From CAZDXB01 sp964509335 (GTDB lineage: Bacteria; Bacteroidota; Ignavibacteria; Kapaibacteriales; UBA2268): 64,000 bases of DNA. Each line of letters opens with the position of its first letter. Within the stretch, counting starts at the first letter, position 1. The notes beneath the pieces are model-generated. The model did not search any database and was not told where the DNA came from. It saw nothing but the letters and a program-made list of their open reading frames with translations. Below are positions 37,072 through 46,349 of the stretch, piece after piece. The stretch spans positions 1-64,000 of the forward strand of contig CAZDXB010000013.1 of NCBI GenBank assembly GCA_964509335.1. The letters are read 5' to 3'. The position numbers and the translations under genes were made by a program.

Positions 37072-37872
37072 TTAATCCGCTCCGGCGGCGGCTGGATTGT
37101 AATCCCTTTCGGACAACTTATAATTCAAAGCGGAATGCAATTCGTCTTTCTCTATGTCGATTGTCATCATCCCGCCCTCGGCTATTGATATAGCGCCGGT
37201 TTCCTCTGATACCGTCAAAACGACAACGTCCGCTTGCTCGGACAAACCCAAGGCGGCTCTATGTCTAGTCCCTAAGTTCTTTCCCGAGTATTTGGTTACC
37301 GTCGATAAAGGCAAAACGCAGCGCGCGGCGATTATAGTTTTATTTTCAATAATAACCGCTCCGTCGTGCAAGGGCGACTTCGGATTGAATACCGAAGCCA
37401 ACAACTCTTTAGAAACAATTGAATTCAATTGAACGCCCGTATCGACGGTCATTTCTACGTTTTGAGAACGAGTAAATACTATCAAAGCGCCGATGTGCTT
37501 TTCGGAAAATTCTATAGCCGCTTCTACGACTTCGTCTATTGTTTGAGCTATTTTAGATTTTCCAAAAGCTTTAAATATCGGGCTTCGCGTTATCATTAAG
37601 AGCAACCTGCGCAATTCCGGCTGAAACAATATTATGAAAGCGAGCAACCAAATATCGGCAATCGTACGCAATATCCAGCTTACGGCTTTTAGGCCAATTG
37701 CTTCCGAAATAAACTGCAAGCCGATGAGAATCATCAAGCCCATCAGTATTTGAACCGCTACCGTATCCTTTAAAGCCCGATACAGCGAGAACGCGAGAAT
37801 GGCTATTATAGCAATGTCGATTAAATCTATAATAGTTACGCTTAGAAAACCTATTTTGAAAAACTCCAGCAC
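37072..37872 (-). CDS. cdaA: Diadenylate cyclase CdaA
   Basis: Makes c-di-AMP from two ATP. The 266 residues have three N-terminal membrane helices (about 10-85) and a DAC (DisA_N) domain with catalytic DGA (170-172) in HDGAVII and RHR (203-205) in LGTRHRAALGL. This is the CdaA (YbbP) form. A CdaR regulator is not next to it; phoH lies 34 bases upstream and pcm 29 bases downstream. The likely hydrolase, PgpH, is encoded at 24195-26426. Confidence 0.95.
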   Translation of the reverse strand: MLEFFKIGFLSVTIIDLIDIAIIAILAFSLYRALKDTVAVQILMGLMILIGLQFISEAIGLKAVSWILRTIADIWLLAFIILFQPELRRLLLMITRSPIFKAFGKSKIAQTIDEVVEAAIEFSEKHIGALIVFTRSQNVEMTVDTGVQLNSIVSKELLASVFNPKSPLHDGAVIIENKTIIAARCVLPLSTVTKYSGKNLGTRHRAALGLSEQADVVVLTVSEETGAISIAEGGMMTIDIEKDELHSALNYKLSERDYNPAAAGAD

Positions 37873-37906
37873 TTACTTCCGCTATTCGTTAAATATTAAT
37901 TGTCTT

Positions 37907-38875
37907 TTACTCGCTCTTCTTAGGCGCGAAACCGTTTTGCTCGTATGCGTTTATTATTTTCGAGACCAAATGATGCCTTACTACGTCGGATTTTTCGAAA
38001 TAGACAAATTCGATGCCCTTTATACCCTTCAGAATTTTCGCGGCGTCCACAAGCCCCGAGTTATGTTTATCTTTTAAGTCGATTTGGGTTATATCGCCGG
38101 TAACGATAGCCTTAGAGTTAGTTCCCATTCGAGTCAAGAACATCTTCATTTGAGATACTGTAGCATTCTGAGCCTCGTCGAGAACGACAAAAGAGTTATT
38201 CAAAGTTCTTCCTCTCATATACGCTAACGGGGTAATCTCAATAATGTTCTTTTCCATCATCGACTTCAGCTTTTCAGCTCCTATCATATAGAACAGAGCG
38301 TCTGTTATAGGTCTCAAATAGGGGTCGAGCTTCTCGGCTAAATCGCCGGGCAAAAAGCCCAAAGATTCGCCAGCTTCAACGGCGGGTCTGGATATAATAA
38401 TCCTGCCGACTCTGTTGGATTTCAACTCCGCCAAAGCCATAGCGACCGCCAAGAAAGTCTTGCCGGTTCCTGCGGGACCGATTGAAAACACTAAATCGTT
38501 CTCGCTGACTTTCGCGAAATAATCTCTTTGTTTCGAGTTGCGAGCTTTAATAGGCTCTTTCAGCCCCCAGAAAATCGTGGAACCCTTATTTGTCTTTTTA
38601 GTCTCGATTTTCTTATCGTCCAAAATTTCTATAACCGAATTAACTTCCTCCACTTTCAAATTGCCGTTCCGCCTGAGCATATAAGCCAATTCTTTAAATA
38701 TCATCTCTATCAACCTTATCTCGTCGGTGTCTCCCTTTACTATTAAGCTGTTGCCCCTTAAAGTAATGACGGAACTGAATCTATTGTCGAAAAGACGCAA
38801 ATAACTTTCGTCGTAATTTAGCAATTCTATTAAATCAAAGTCGTTTAGTTTAAGCTTCTTTTCTTTTACTTCCAT
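37907..38875 (-). CDS. phoH: PhoH-family ATPase
   Basis: Putative ATP-dependent RNA-related protein of the PhoH/YbeZ family, 322 residues. A short N-terminal domain (1-100) precedes the ATPase, with Walker A GPAGTGKT (133-140) and Walker B VLDEAQN (231-237). YbeY, its usual neighbour, is not in this window. TATATTTG (read on the minus strand from 38905 to 38898) about 23 bases before the ATG is a candidate -7 promoter element, which would make phoH the first gene of the run down to dacB and perhaps beyond. Confidence 0.92.
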   Translation of the reverse strand: MEVKEKKLKLNDFDLIELLNYDESYLRLFDNRFSSVITLRGNSLIVKGDTDEIRLIEMIFKELAYMLRRNGNLKVEEVNSVIEILDDKKIETKKTNKGSTIFWGLKEPIKARNSKQRDYFAKVSENDLVFSIGPAGTGKTFLAVAMALAELKSNRVGRIIISRPAVEAGESLGFLPGDLAEKLDPYLRPITDALFYMIGAEKLKSMMEKNIIEITPLAYMRGRTLNNSFVVLDEAQNATVSQMKMFLTRMGTNSKAIVTGDITQIDLKDKHNSGLVDAAKILKGIKGIEFVYFEKSDVVRHHLVSKIINAYEQNGFAPKKSE

Positions 38876-38994
38876 ATAGTTTTACAAAATAGTTCTACAA
38901 ATATAATTTAGTTTGTTATACATAACTTTTAAATTCCCCTTCTAAATAGCTAGACGTAACAAAAGCGATTTTACTCTAAATTGCGCAAAAAAGC

Positions 38995-39029
38995 GAAAGC
39001 CCCAACTGAACACCGTCAGCGGGGCTTTC
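38995..39029 (-). terminator. Terminator after the LysM coiled-coil gene
   Basis: A perfect 9-bp stem GAAAGCCCC/GGGGCTTTC (38995-39003 with 39021-39029). Read on the minus strand it is followed by GCTTTTTT. It separates the LysM gene from phoH. Confidence 0.75.
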
Positions 39030-39065
39030 ATACAAAATGTTATTGTATCGCTTATTTTTTGCAAT

Positions 39066-39884
39066 TTATTCGGCGCCTTCGCCTTTACTTTGTTCTTCTT
39101 TCTTTTCTTCCATTTCTTGGCTCTTTTGTCTCCAATAACGTCTTTCGGCTCTAACTTCTTCGGGCGTCTTAGGACCTTGCGGCGGAACGGTCAAAACCTG
39201 TCCCGGGTAAATCAAATCGGGATTCCTGATTTTGTCGGTATTCGCCTGCCAGATTTTAGGCCATTGCAGCGGGTCGCCGTAAATATCGACGTTCCCGGAT
39301 ATATTCCACAAACAGTCGCGATTCTCGAACCACGATTTTACGATATACTCTTCGACCTTCTTCTCACGAATCAAGCCGGGATTAATGTCTTTAGCCAGTT
39401 TGACGATTTTATTGTAGAATTCCGGCAGCAACGCAATCTTGCTCATTCTCAACTCGTTTAATTCGTCTTCCAACGCGTAAACTTCGTCCTGTCTGTCGGC
39501 TAAGACGTCGTCGGAAAGTCTTTGCATAGAGCGAACTTTACCGGCAATCACGCCTAGTTTTTGTCTGAAAGCCTCTATATCGTTCGGAGTAGCTCCGAGC
39601 ATTTCATAGACGGATTCGTTGCAATCCTTTAGTTTGGCTTTCGTTCCGTTTAATTTCTTTTCCATTTCCGCTATCTGCGCTTCTAAATTTGAAAGAGTTT
39701 GCTCCAACATATTAATCTCTTTCTTAAACTTTTCGATGCGAATTTTAGCTTGGTCTTCGTAAAGCTTTTCGTCGGGACATTTAGGGTCGCCTTCTATATC
39801 GCTGGGGCATTGAGCGGAGCTTTTCGAAGGCAAAACGGCTACCGCTAAGCCTATAAACAAAACAAATGTTACAAATTTTTTCAT
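39066..39884 (-). CDS. Exported coiled-coil protein with LysM domain
   Basis: 272 residues: a signal peptide (FVTFVLFIGLAVAVLPSKSSAQ), a long coiled coil (about 45-100) and further helical segment (to about 185), then a LysM domain (about 195-245; WNISGNVDIYGDPLQWPKIW and LIYPGQVLTVPP) followed by a charged tail. LysM modules bind peptidoglycan, so this is probably a periplasmic structural or tethering protein. It follows the coiled-coil lipoprotein gene by 40 bases and the two probably form an operon closed by the terminator at 38995. Confidence 0.85.
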   Translation of the reverse strand: MKKFVTFVLFIGLAVAVLPSKSSAQCPSDIEGDPKCPDEKLYEDQAKIRIEKFKKEINMLEQTLSNLEAQIAEMEKKLNGTKAKLKDCNESVYEMLGATPNDIEAFRQKLGVIAGKVRSMQRLSDDVLADRQDEVYALEDELNELRMSKIALLPEFYNKIVKLAKDINPGLIREKKVEEYIVKSWFENRDCLWNISGNVDIYGDPLQWPKIWQANTDKIRNPDLIYPGQVLTVPPQGPKTPEEVRAERRYWRQKSQEMEEKKEEQSKGEGAE

Positions 39885-39924
39885 TTTATTCTCCGTTTTT
39901 GATTTTGTTCAACTTTCACAGAAA

Positions 39925-40260
39925 TTATTTAGTTTCTTCCTCTTTTCCTTCTTTCTCTTCGTTTGGATTCCAATTGGGCCAAACGTTGGGCCAATTCGCG
40001 AGCTTTTTCTTAACGAATTCTGCTTTGTCGCTGCAATCTCTTAATTCTCTTTCCCTCGCGTCAATCTCGCTTTTTAACTTCGATTTCTCGTTTTTGTTTT
40101 CGCTTATTTGTTCGTTCAGGCTCTTTTTCTTTTGCCTCAGCTCTTTTAATTCTTGCATCTGCTCCGGCGTAACCATGGGCCTACAGCTGTTGGCGAGCAT
40201 TATCGCCCCAAGCGCTAAGGAAGGAAGGGCGAGCTGTGTAATCAATTTTTTAATCTTCAT
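39925..40260 (-). CDS. Small coiled-coil lipoprotein
   Basis: 111 residues: a signal peptide ending in a plausible lipobox (MLANSC, lipidated Cys26), a coiled coil (about 34-88) and a polar Glu/Lys-rich tail. An AGGAGG ribosome site precedes the ATG. It is probably an outer- or inner-membrane lipoprotein that partners the LysM coiled-coil protein downstream. No named family recognised. Confidence 0.75.
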   Translation of the reverse strand: MKIKKLITQLALPSLALGAIMLANSCRPMVTPEQMQELKELRQKKKSLNEQISENKNEKSKLKSEIDARERELRDCSDKAEFVKKKLANWPNVWPNWNPNEEKEGKEEETK

Positions 40261-40592
40261 AAGTCCTCCTAATAAAACTTATTATTTGTAAATAAACTAA
40301 AAATCTCTTTCTTTGTCTTTAAAATCTATCCTTAAATATCTCTCAATTAACAATTTAAAAGCTATCGCTTCTCCGCAAAAATTTAACAAAACAACTCGCG
40401 CGCAAAACTCATAGGCAAATTTCGTAAAAAATTGCGAACTTACCTAAAAAGTTTGCAATTAAGCTTAAGAAAAATTCAACTATTAGTAAAACCTCAAACA
40501 TAATTTATTTTAATATAAAGAAACTATTAATAAATTTCAAAAATTTATATCTTTGCCGTTTACAATATTTTGGGATTATAAAAAATAAAATT
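40261..40592. other. Divergent AT-rich region between the coiled-coil lipoprotein and valS
   Basis: 332 bases without a gene. It must hold divergent promoters. On the plus strand TATCTTTG at 40548-40555 matches the -7 box, without a clear TTTG at -33. I see no T-box or other riboswitch before valS. Confidence 0.45.
40548..40555 (+). promoter_or_regulatory. Candidate -7 box for valS
   Basis: TATCTTTG fits TAnnTTTG and lies 37 bases before the ATG. The -33 position is not a clear TTTG, so this is tentative. Confidence 0.4.
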
Positions 40593-43310
40593 ATGAAAAA
40601 AGAATTCGCCAAAGCTTACGAACCGAGAAAAGTAGAGAAGAAGTGGTACGACGAATGGATGGAAAACAAAGTTTTTTTCGCTCCGTCGGAAACCGGCAAA
40701 GAGACATACAGCATACTAATGCCGCCGCCAAACGTAACGGGCATTCTCCATTTCGGACACGTGCTTAATCATACGCTGCAAGATTTATACTCCAGATGGA
40801 AGAGGATGCAGGGATACGAAACGTGCTGGTTCCCCGGCTACGACCACGCCGGAATAGCCACCCACGCTAAAGTAGAAAGACAACTATCCGAAGAGGGCTT
40901 GAATAGATTCGACATCGGAAGAGAAAAATTCTTAGAACGCGCTTGGGAATGGAAGGAAAAATACGGCGGTATTATTCTTAAACAGCTGAAATATCTCGGC
41001 GTCTCTTGCGACTGGGACAGGCTTCTGTTCACTATGGACGAATCGGCTTCAAACGCCGTCAGAGAAGTTTTCATCCGTTTATTTGACGAAGGACTTATAT
41101 ATAAAGGCAATAGAATAATAAACTGGTCGCCTCTTTCGCAAACGGCGCTTTCCGACGAAGAAGTAGAATTTAAAGAAGTTAAAGAAAAGTTATATACTTT
41201 TAAATACCATTTTGCCGACGGAAGCGGAGAATATTTAAAAATCGCCACCGTCCGAGCCGAAACGATTTTCGGCGACGTTGCCGTAGCCGTTAATCCCAAG
41301 GACGAAAGATATAAGAAATACGTCGGGAAAAAAGTCGTCGTTCCTTACGTCGGACGCGAAGTTCCGATTATCGAAGACGAACACGCCAATCCGGAATTCG
41401 GCACCGGCTGCGTTAAAATAACTCCCGCGCACGACCCGAACGACTTCATCGTTGGCGAAAAACACGATTTGCCTATAATAAACTCAATCAATCCGGACGG
41501 AACGCTGAACGAACAAACCGGCGAATTCAACGGGATGGAAAGATTCAAAGCGAGAAAAGAAATCTTAAAAAAGCTAAAAGAAAAGGACCTGATTGAAAAA
41601 GAAGAAGATTATACCCACAACGTCGGCTTTTCGCAAAGAGGCGGCGAGGCGATTGAACCGTATTTGTCCGAACAATGGTTCGTAAAAATGAAGCCCTTAG
41701 CCGAAATTGCCTTAAAGCCGGTGCGAGAAGGAAAAATAAAATTCTATCCAAATCACTGGGTAAAAACTTACGAACATTGGCTCGAGAACATTCGAGACTG
41801 GTGCATAAGCCGACAGCTATGGTGGGGACATCGTATCCCTGTATATTACGCCGAAGACGGAAGATATACGGCGGCGAGGACTGAAGAGGAAGCCCGAAAA
41901 AAACTAGAATTACCCGACGACGCCTCGCTAAGACAAGACGAAGACGTCCTCGACACTTGGTTTTCTTCTTGGCTCTGGCCCCTGACAACGATGAATTGGC
42001 TCGCCGATTCGGAAACCGAAGAAACGCCCGAAATGAAAACTTATCTGCCGACCGACTTAATGGTTACCGCGCCGGACATTATTTTCTTCTGGATTGCCCG
42101 AATGATAATGGCTACGATGAAATTCAAAAATACAATCCCTTTCAAAGACGTTTACTTTACTAGTATGATAAGGGACGGACTCGGCAGAAAACTCTCAAAA
42201 TCGCTCGGCAACTCTCCCGACCCACTTAACATAATTGAAAAATACGGAACCGACGCCGTAAGATTTACTATTATATATTTAGCTCCGCTCGGACAAGACG
42301 TCAGAATGGACGTGGACGTCAAAAAGCAAGACGTTAAGTCGATGGAAATCGGCAGAAACTTCGCCAATAAAATATGGAACGCTGGCAGGTTTCTATTAAT
42401 AAAACTAAATATGGAAAGCGTTAGCGAAGTTTGCCCCGCTAATAAAGACAAAGCTTTAGCGGAAGACGAGCTTAGCTTCGCGGACAAATGGATTTTATCG
42501 AGATTCCACGGAACGATAAATAACATCGAGAAACATCTGTCGAATTACAAAGTAAACGATTACTCTAAAACGCTTTACGACTTTATCTGGGCGGACTTTT
42601 GCGACTGGTATGTCGAAATCGTAAAAGTTCAATTAAACGAATCCGACAGCCCCGCCTATAGACAAGCCCTGCTGAAATTCGTTATCGACCTTTACGAAAA
42701 GATATTGAAGCTCTTGCATCCCGTAATGCCTTTCATAACGGAAGAGGTCTGGCATCTGCTCGAAGAGCGTTCCGACGACGAAACAATCGGCTTGCAAAAA
42801 GCCCCCAAATGCGACGAGAACTTAATTAGCCAAGAAACTGAAGACAAATTCGCTTACTTGAAGTTAATAGTCGAGGAGATACGACGAATGCGCGCCGAGC
42901 TTAACTTGCCGCCGCAAAAGAAAATTCCGGCGGTAATCTCAAGTTCCGGCGAAAAAAATCGACAATTCATCGAAGACAATAAAAAAATAATCTCCGCTTT
43001 AGCCAATTGTTCGGAATTAGATTCAAAAATCGAAGCGGAAAAGCCGGAAGGCTCTTTTTCTTCAGTCGTTAGAGAAACGGAAATCTTTTTAATATTAAAA
43101 GGGGCGGTCGATATAGACAAAGAAAAAGAAAGACTCGCCAAAGAAATAAAAAGGCTGGAAGGCAACATAGCAGGCTCCGAAAAGAAACTGAGCAACGAAA
43201 ACTTCGTTAAAAAAGCGCCCCAAAATATCGTCGAGCGCGAAAAAGAAAAGCTGGAGAGTATGAAACAATCGCTCGAAAAAGTAAAAGCCAACATCGAGAG
43301 CTTAGGTTAA
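40593..43310 (+). CDS. valS: Valyl-tRNA synthetase
   Basis: Charges tRNA-Val. The 905-residue class I enzyme has the HIGH-equivalent HFGH (53-56), the HDPNDF editing-domain (CP1) region, KLSKS (533-537) as the KMSKS loop, an anticodon-binding domain (about 640-790) and a C-terminal coiled coil (about 845-905), the arrangement of bacterial ValRS. It is transcribed alone and ends at a strong bidirectional terminator. Confidence 0.97.
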   Translation: MKKEFAKAYEPRKVEKKWYDEWMENKVFFAPSETGKETYSILMPPPNVTGILHFGHVLNHTLQDLYSRWKRMQGYETCWFPGYDHAGIATHAKVERQLSEEGLNRFDIGREKFLERAWEWKEKYGGIILKQLKYLGVSCDWDRLLFTMDESASNAVREVFIRLFDEGLIYKGNRIINWSPLSQTALSDEEVEFKEVKEKLYTFKYHFADGSGEYLKIATVRAETIFGDVAVAVNPKDERYKKYVGKKVVVPYVGREVPIIEDEHANPEFGTGCVKITPAHDPNDFIVGEKHDLPIINSINPDGTLNEQTGEFNGMERFKARKEILKKLKEKDLIEKEEDYTHNVGFSQRGGEAIEPYLSEQWFVKMKPLAEIALKPVREGKIKFYPNHWVKTYEHWLENIRDWCISRQLWWGHRIPVYYAEDGRYTAARTEEEARKKLELPDDASLRQDEDVLDTWFSSWLWPLTTMNWLADSETEETPEMKTYLPTDLMVTAPDIIFFWIARMIMATMKFKNTIPFKDVYFTSMIRDGLGRKLSKSLGNSPDPLNIIEKYGTDAVRFTIIYLAPLGQDVRMDVDVKKQDVKSMEIGRNFANKIWNAGRFLLIKLNMESVSEVCPANKDKALAEDELSFADKWILSRFHGTINNIEKHLSNYKVNDYSKTLYDFIWADFCDWYVEIVKVQLNESDSPAYRQALLKFVIDLYEKILKLLHPVMPFITEEVWHLLEERSDDETIGLQKAPKCDENLISQETEDKFAYLKLIVEEIRRMRAELNLPPQKKIPAVISSSGEKNRQFIEDNKKIISALANCSELDSKIEAEKPEGSFSSVVRETEIFLILKGAVDIDKEKERLAKEIKRLEGNIAGSEKKLSNENFVKKAPQNIVEREKEKLESMKQSLEKVKANIESLG

Positions 43311-43358
43311 AAACTATTCGCGAGGGATTGTAGTATATACGTTTGAGATATAGCAATA

Positions 43359-43396
43359 AAAAAGCCCCGCCGAAATTCACGGCGGGGCTTTTTGAA
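43359..43396. terminator. Bidirectional terminator between valS and the eight-repeat T9SS gene
   Basis: Stem AAAGCCCCGCC (43361-43371) pairs with GGCGGGGCTTT (43381-43391). T runs follow on both strands, so it can end valS and the convergent gene at 43417. Confidence 0.85.
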
Positions 43397-43416
43397 TTTA
43401 ATATAAAATCTATCGT

Positions 43417-46080
43417 CTATTTTAGTATTACGATTTCTTTAATGAAGCTCCTGTTTCCGATGTTTACTTCAAGATAATAAATTCCGCTTTGGAGCTTTGG
43501 AGCGTTCCATTTGACGATATTTTCGCCTTGAGAAGCTCTCTTGTTTATTATTTGTTCGATTTCCATTCCCAGAGCGTTGTAAGCGGTGATTTCGATTCTT
43601 TGAGATTCCGATAAGGAGAATCTCAAATTGGTCGATTCGCTGAACGGATTCGGATAAGCTTGGAAATTGATTTCCTTCGCCAAGCCGTCGTCTACGTAAA
43701 CGCCGGTTTTAGTAGTAAATTGGAAAGCTTCGCACCAAGGTCCTTTGGCGGTTTTGTTCTTGCCTCTGACTCTCCAGTAGTAAGTCGTTGAAGTATCTAA
43801 TCCGTGAAGTATTTTTTCGGTGGCGTAATTTAATGTGTCTTCTTCGAATAAATCGCCGGTGAAATTGTCTTGCGTCGCAACCTGAACTTCGTAAACGGTA
43901 GCGTGAGTTACGGATTCCCAAGACAAAACAACTCTAAGCGATTGATTTGTAGCGTTGTTTTCGGGAGTTAGTAGAACAGGCTCTTCGGTAGGCGCCGATA
44001 GCTTTGTCGTGAAGTTGGCTAAGTTCGAAAATCTGGTTTCTCCGCTATCGTTTATGGCGCTGACATGCCAGTAGTATTTGGTTCCGTTTTCCAAGTCGCT
44101 CAAGGCGTATTCCGTTGTTGTTAGGGTATCTACATCGACAAGTGCGTTGTCGAAGTTAGCTTCTTCTTCGACGACTTGCAAATGATACGCGTTCGCTCTA
44201 TCGGCTTCGCTCCACCTTAGCGTTACGGTTAATTCGACTTGCTCGGCGCCGATTAAAGGCGATTGAATTTCGGGAACTGTGGGACCGCGCGAACTTGTCG
44301 TAAAGGTGTAAGTCTCGGAAAATTCGCTTTCGCCGTCCTCGTTTACCGCTTTCACTCGCCAGTAATAACGCGTGTCCGGATCTAAGTTCGGCAAGAAGAA
44401 TTGATTAACGGGCAAGTCGTTCTCGCCGTATATTAACGGAGTAAAGTTAGGGGTTGTGGCTAAATAGAAAGTATATGTGTCGGCGCCTTCTACTTCGCTC
44501 CATTTGAAAAAGATTGAAAATGTTTCGTCTTCGGCGCTGTCAGACGGATAGATTAATTCTGGAGCGGGAATAACCGTTTTGAAACTCCAAGGCGAAGCGG
44601 GAAATTCGTTTTCGCACTGGCTGTAAGAAGCCGATACCCGCCAGTAGTATTCTTTGTCGTTTTCCGGGAGGGCTATGGAGAAAGTTGTCGATGTCAGCCC
44701 CGGTTCGTCGTATAGAGTGTCGGCGAAACTCGGAGATTCTGAAAGTTGAAAATGGTAGTTTCCTAGCCCATTAGTAACGTCGCTCCATTTAAAAGTAGTT
44801 TCCAGAGGGATACCGCCCGTATTTTTTGCGGGATAAATCGGTTCTACCGGAGCTACTGTGGTTGTAAATTCTCTTACTTCCGACCAAGCCCCGAAGTTGT
44901 TTTCGTCTTTGGCTCTCACTCTCCAGTAATAAGTAGTTAAGCCTTGGGGCAAAGTAGCTTCGTAAAACAGGTCGAATAAATTGCTTTTATTTACGACCAA
45001 GTCGTTGAAGTTAGGGTCTTCCGCGATTTGAAGCTGATAGGTAATGGCGTCTTGAGTTTTTTCCCATTTAAATTCGTAAGTCAAATCAAGGCATATTCTT
45101 TTGTCGTAGGGCAAATCCAAATCTGGCGCGTTGTATTGAGTTGTGAACATATACGCCTGAGACCAGTCGGACTCGCATCCGTTGCCTTCCGAACGCACTC
45201 TCCAATAGTAAGAGCTGTCGTAATTCAAAGTGGTGAGAGTTGTAGTGGTTTCAGACAAATCGTCAAAAGATTGGAGAATATTATTAAATTCGTTGTCCGA
45301 AGCCAAATCTACGTCGTAAGTAGCCGAGGCGCTGAACCTAGTCCAAGAAAGCGAAGTGTTAATGGAGATTCCCACTTCGTTAGGTTCTGGGTTGACGGCG
45401 ATAGGAGGATTTTGTTTAGCGCCGAACATAAAAGGCTCGGACCAATCGGACTTACATTCGGTATATGAAGCGCTAACTCTCCAATAGTAATTTTTATTTT
45501 CTTGCGGTAAATCAATCGTAAAAGTTGTGGACGAGAAGGTGTTTGAAGATATGTCGTCGTTGTCGTAGAATAAATCGTTTCCCGCGAAAGCGCTTGAATG
45601 GGAGACTTGTAAATGATAAGAAAGCGCGCTGTCCATAGATTTCCAAGAGAAAGTCGGTTCTAAGTCTATGCAAGTTTCTTGGTCTGCGGGCGCGAATAAA
45701 TCAGGCGGAGAACCTTTTGTAACAAAACTTCTCGAAGGCGAAAAGTTCTCTACGTTGGTGAAAGACGCGCTGACTCTCCAATAATATCTTTCGTTATCGT
45801 TAATTGACAGCCCTCCGGGAAGCGTGAACGTGCTTGTAGGATGCGGAACTACCGCGTTTAATATGTCGGGATTAGTGAAAGTTGAGGAAGACGAAATTTG
45901 AATTCTGTATAACTTCGCTCCAAAAACAGTGTCCCAAGCGAAAGTAGAGTTCGTTTCCACGCACCGCTCTCCGTCTTCAGGAGAAACAAGGCTAGGGGCG
46001 TTTTGAGCCCAAATATTGTTGGAGAAAATTAAAACGCCCACAAGTAAAAGCGATAATTTTAATTGCTTTTTAAATTTCAT
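43417..46080 (-). CDS. Exported protein with eight fibronectin-III-like repeats and T9SS sorting domain
   Basis: 887 residues: a signal peptide (LKLSLLLVGVLIFSNNIWAQ), eight tandem repeats of about 95 residues (from about 28 to 795), each with a xPxLxxPxxxxxC/G start, FxWxxxxxAxxYxxQ core and YYWRVxA strand, then a type A sorting domain (about 800-887; NFQAYPNPFSESTNLRF to FIKEIVILK). Repeats 1, 2 and 4 carry a cysteine at the same place. It probably acts as a surface adhesin or spacer. TATATTTG (minus strand, 46180 to 46173) is a possible -7 box. Confidence 0.88.
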   Translation of the reverse strand: MKFKKQLKLSLLLVGVLIFSNNIWAQNAPSLVSPEDGERCVETNSTFAWDTVFGAKLYRIQISSSSTFTNPDILNAVVPHPTSTFTLPGGLSINDNERYYWRVSASFTNVENFSPSRSFVTKGSPPDLFAPADQETCIDLEPTFSWKSMDSALSYHLQVSHSSAFAGNDLFYDNDDISSNTFSSTTFTIDLPQENKNYYWRVSASYTECKSDWSEPFMFGAKQNPPIAVNPEPNEVGISINTSLSWTRFSASATYDVDLASDNEFNNILQSFDDLSETTTTLTTLNYDSSYYWRVRSEGNGCESDWSQAYMFTTQYNAPDLDLPYDKRICLDLTYEFKWEKTQDAITYQLQIAEDPNFNDLVVNKSNLFDLFYEATLPQGLTTYYWRVRAKDENNFGAWSEVREFTTTVAPVEPIYPAKNTGGIPLETTFKWSDVTNGLGNYHFQLSESPSFADTLYDEPGLTSTTFSIALPENDKEYYWRVSASYSQCENEFPASPWSFKTVIPAPELIYPSDSAEDETFSIFFKWSEVEGADTYTFYLATTPNFTPLIYGENDLPVNQFFLPNLDPDTRYYWRVKAVNEDGESEFSETYTFTTSSRGPTVPEIQSPLIGAEQVELTVTLRWSEADRANAYHLQVVEEEANFDNALVDVDTLTTTEYALSDLENGTKYYWHVSAINDSGETRFSNLANFTTKLSAPTEEPVLLTPENNATNQSLRVVLSWESVTHATVYEVQVATQDNFTGDLFEEDTLNYATEKILHGLDTSTTYYWRVRGKNKTAKGPWCEAFQFTTKTGVYVDDGLAKEINFQAYPNPFSESTNLRFSLSESQRIEITAYNALGMEIEQIINKRASQGENIVKWNAPKLQSGIYYLEVNIGNRSFIKEIVILK

Positions 46081-46276
46081 AATGACGCTCCGATTATTAA
46101 AAATATTTAACTTATTACTTAATTAATTGTTTTCTTTAAATATGCAATATATTGAAAAAAGACGAATAACTACAAATATACTTATAAATATTATCCAAAA
46201 AAACGTGAACAGCGTATATTTTTCAAAAATTTTTCCAAAAATTATGCAATAAATGAAAAATTTTGCCGTCATCACG

Positions 46277-46303
46277 TTAGCGCTCGTTAATTGCGAGCGC
46301 TAA
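46277..46303 (+). promoter_or_regulatory. CIRCE operator (HrcA site) for groESL
   Basis: A perfect inverted repeat TTAGCGCTC-N9-GAGCGCTAA. It is the CIRCE element (consensus TTAGCACTC-N9-GAGTGCTAA) with one paired change per arm. It lies 46 bases before the groES ATG, where HrcA would block transcription when unstressed. Confidence 0.85.
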
Positions 46304-46349
46304 TAATAAACGATTTTTTTGAAAATGTTAAATTTTGGAGGTTGGCAAT

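Noticed and set aside
41545..41988. A 147-codon Arg-rich open frame antisense to valS
   Set aside because: Shadow of valS codon usage; the sense frame has conserved synthetase motifs throughout. The same reasoning removes the other antisense frames over metH, groEL, mrdA and the T9SS genes.
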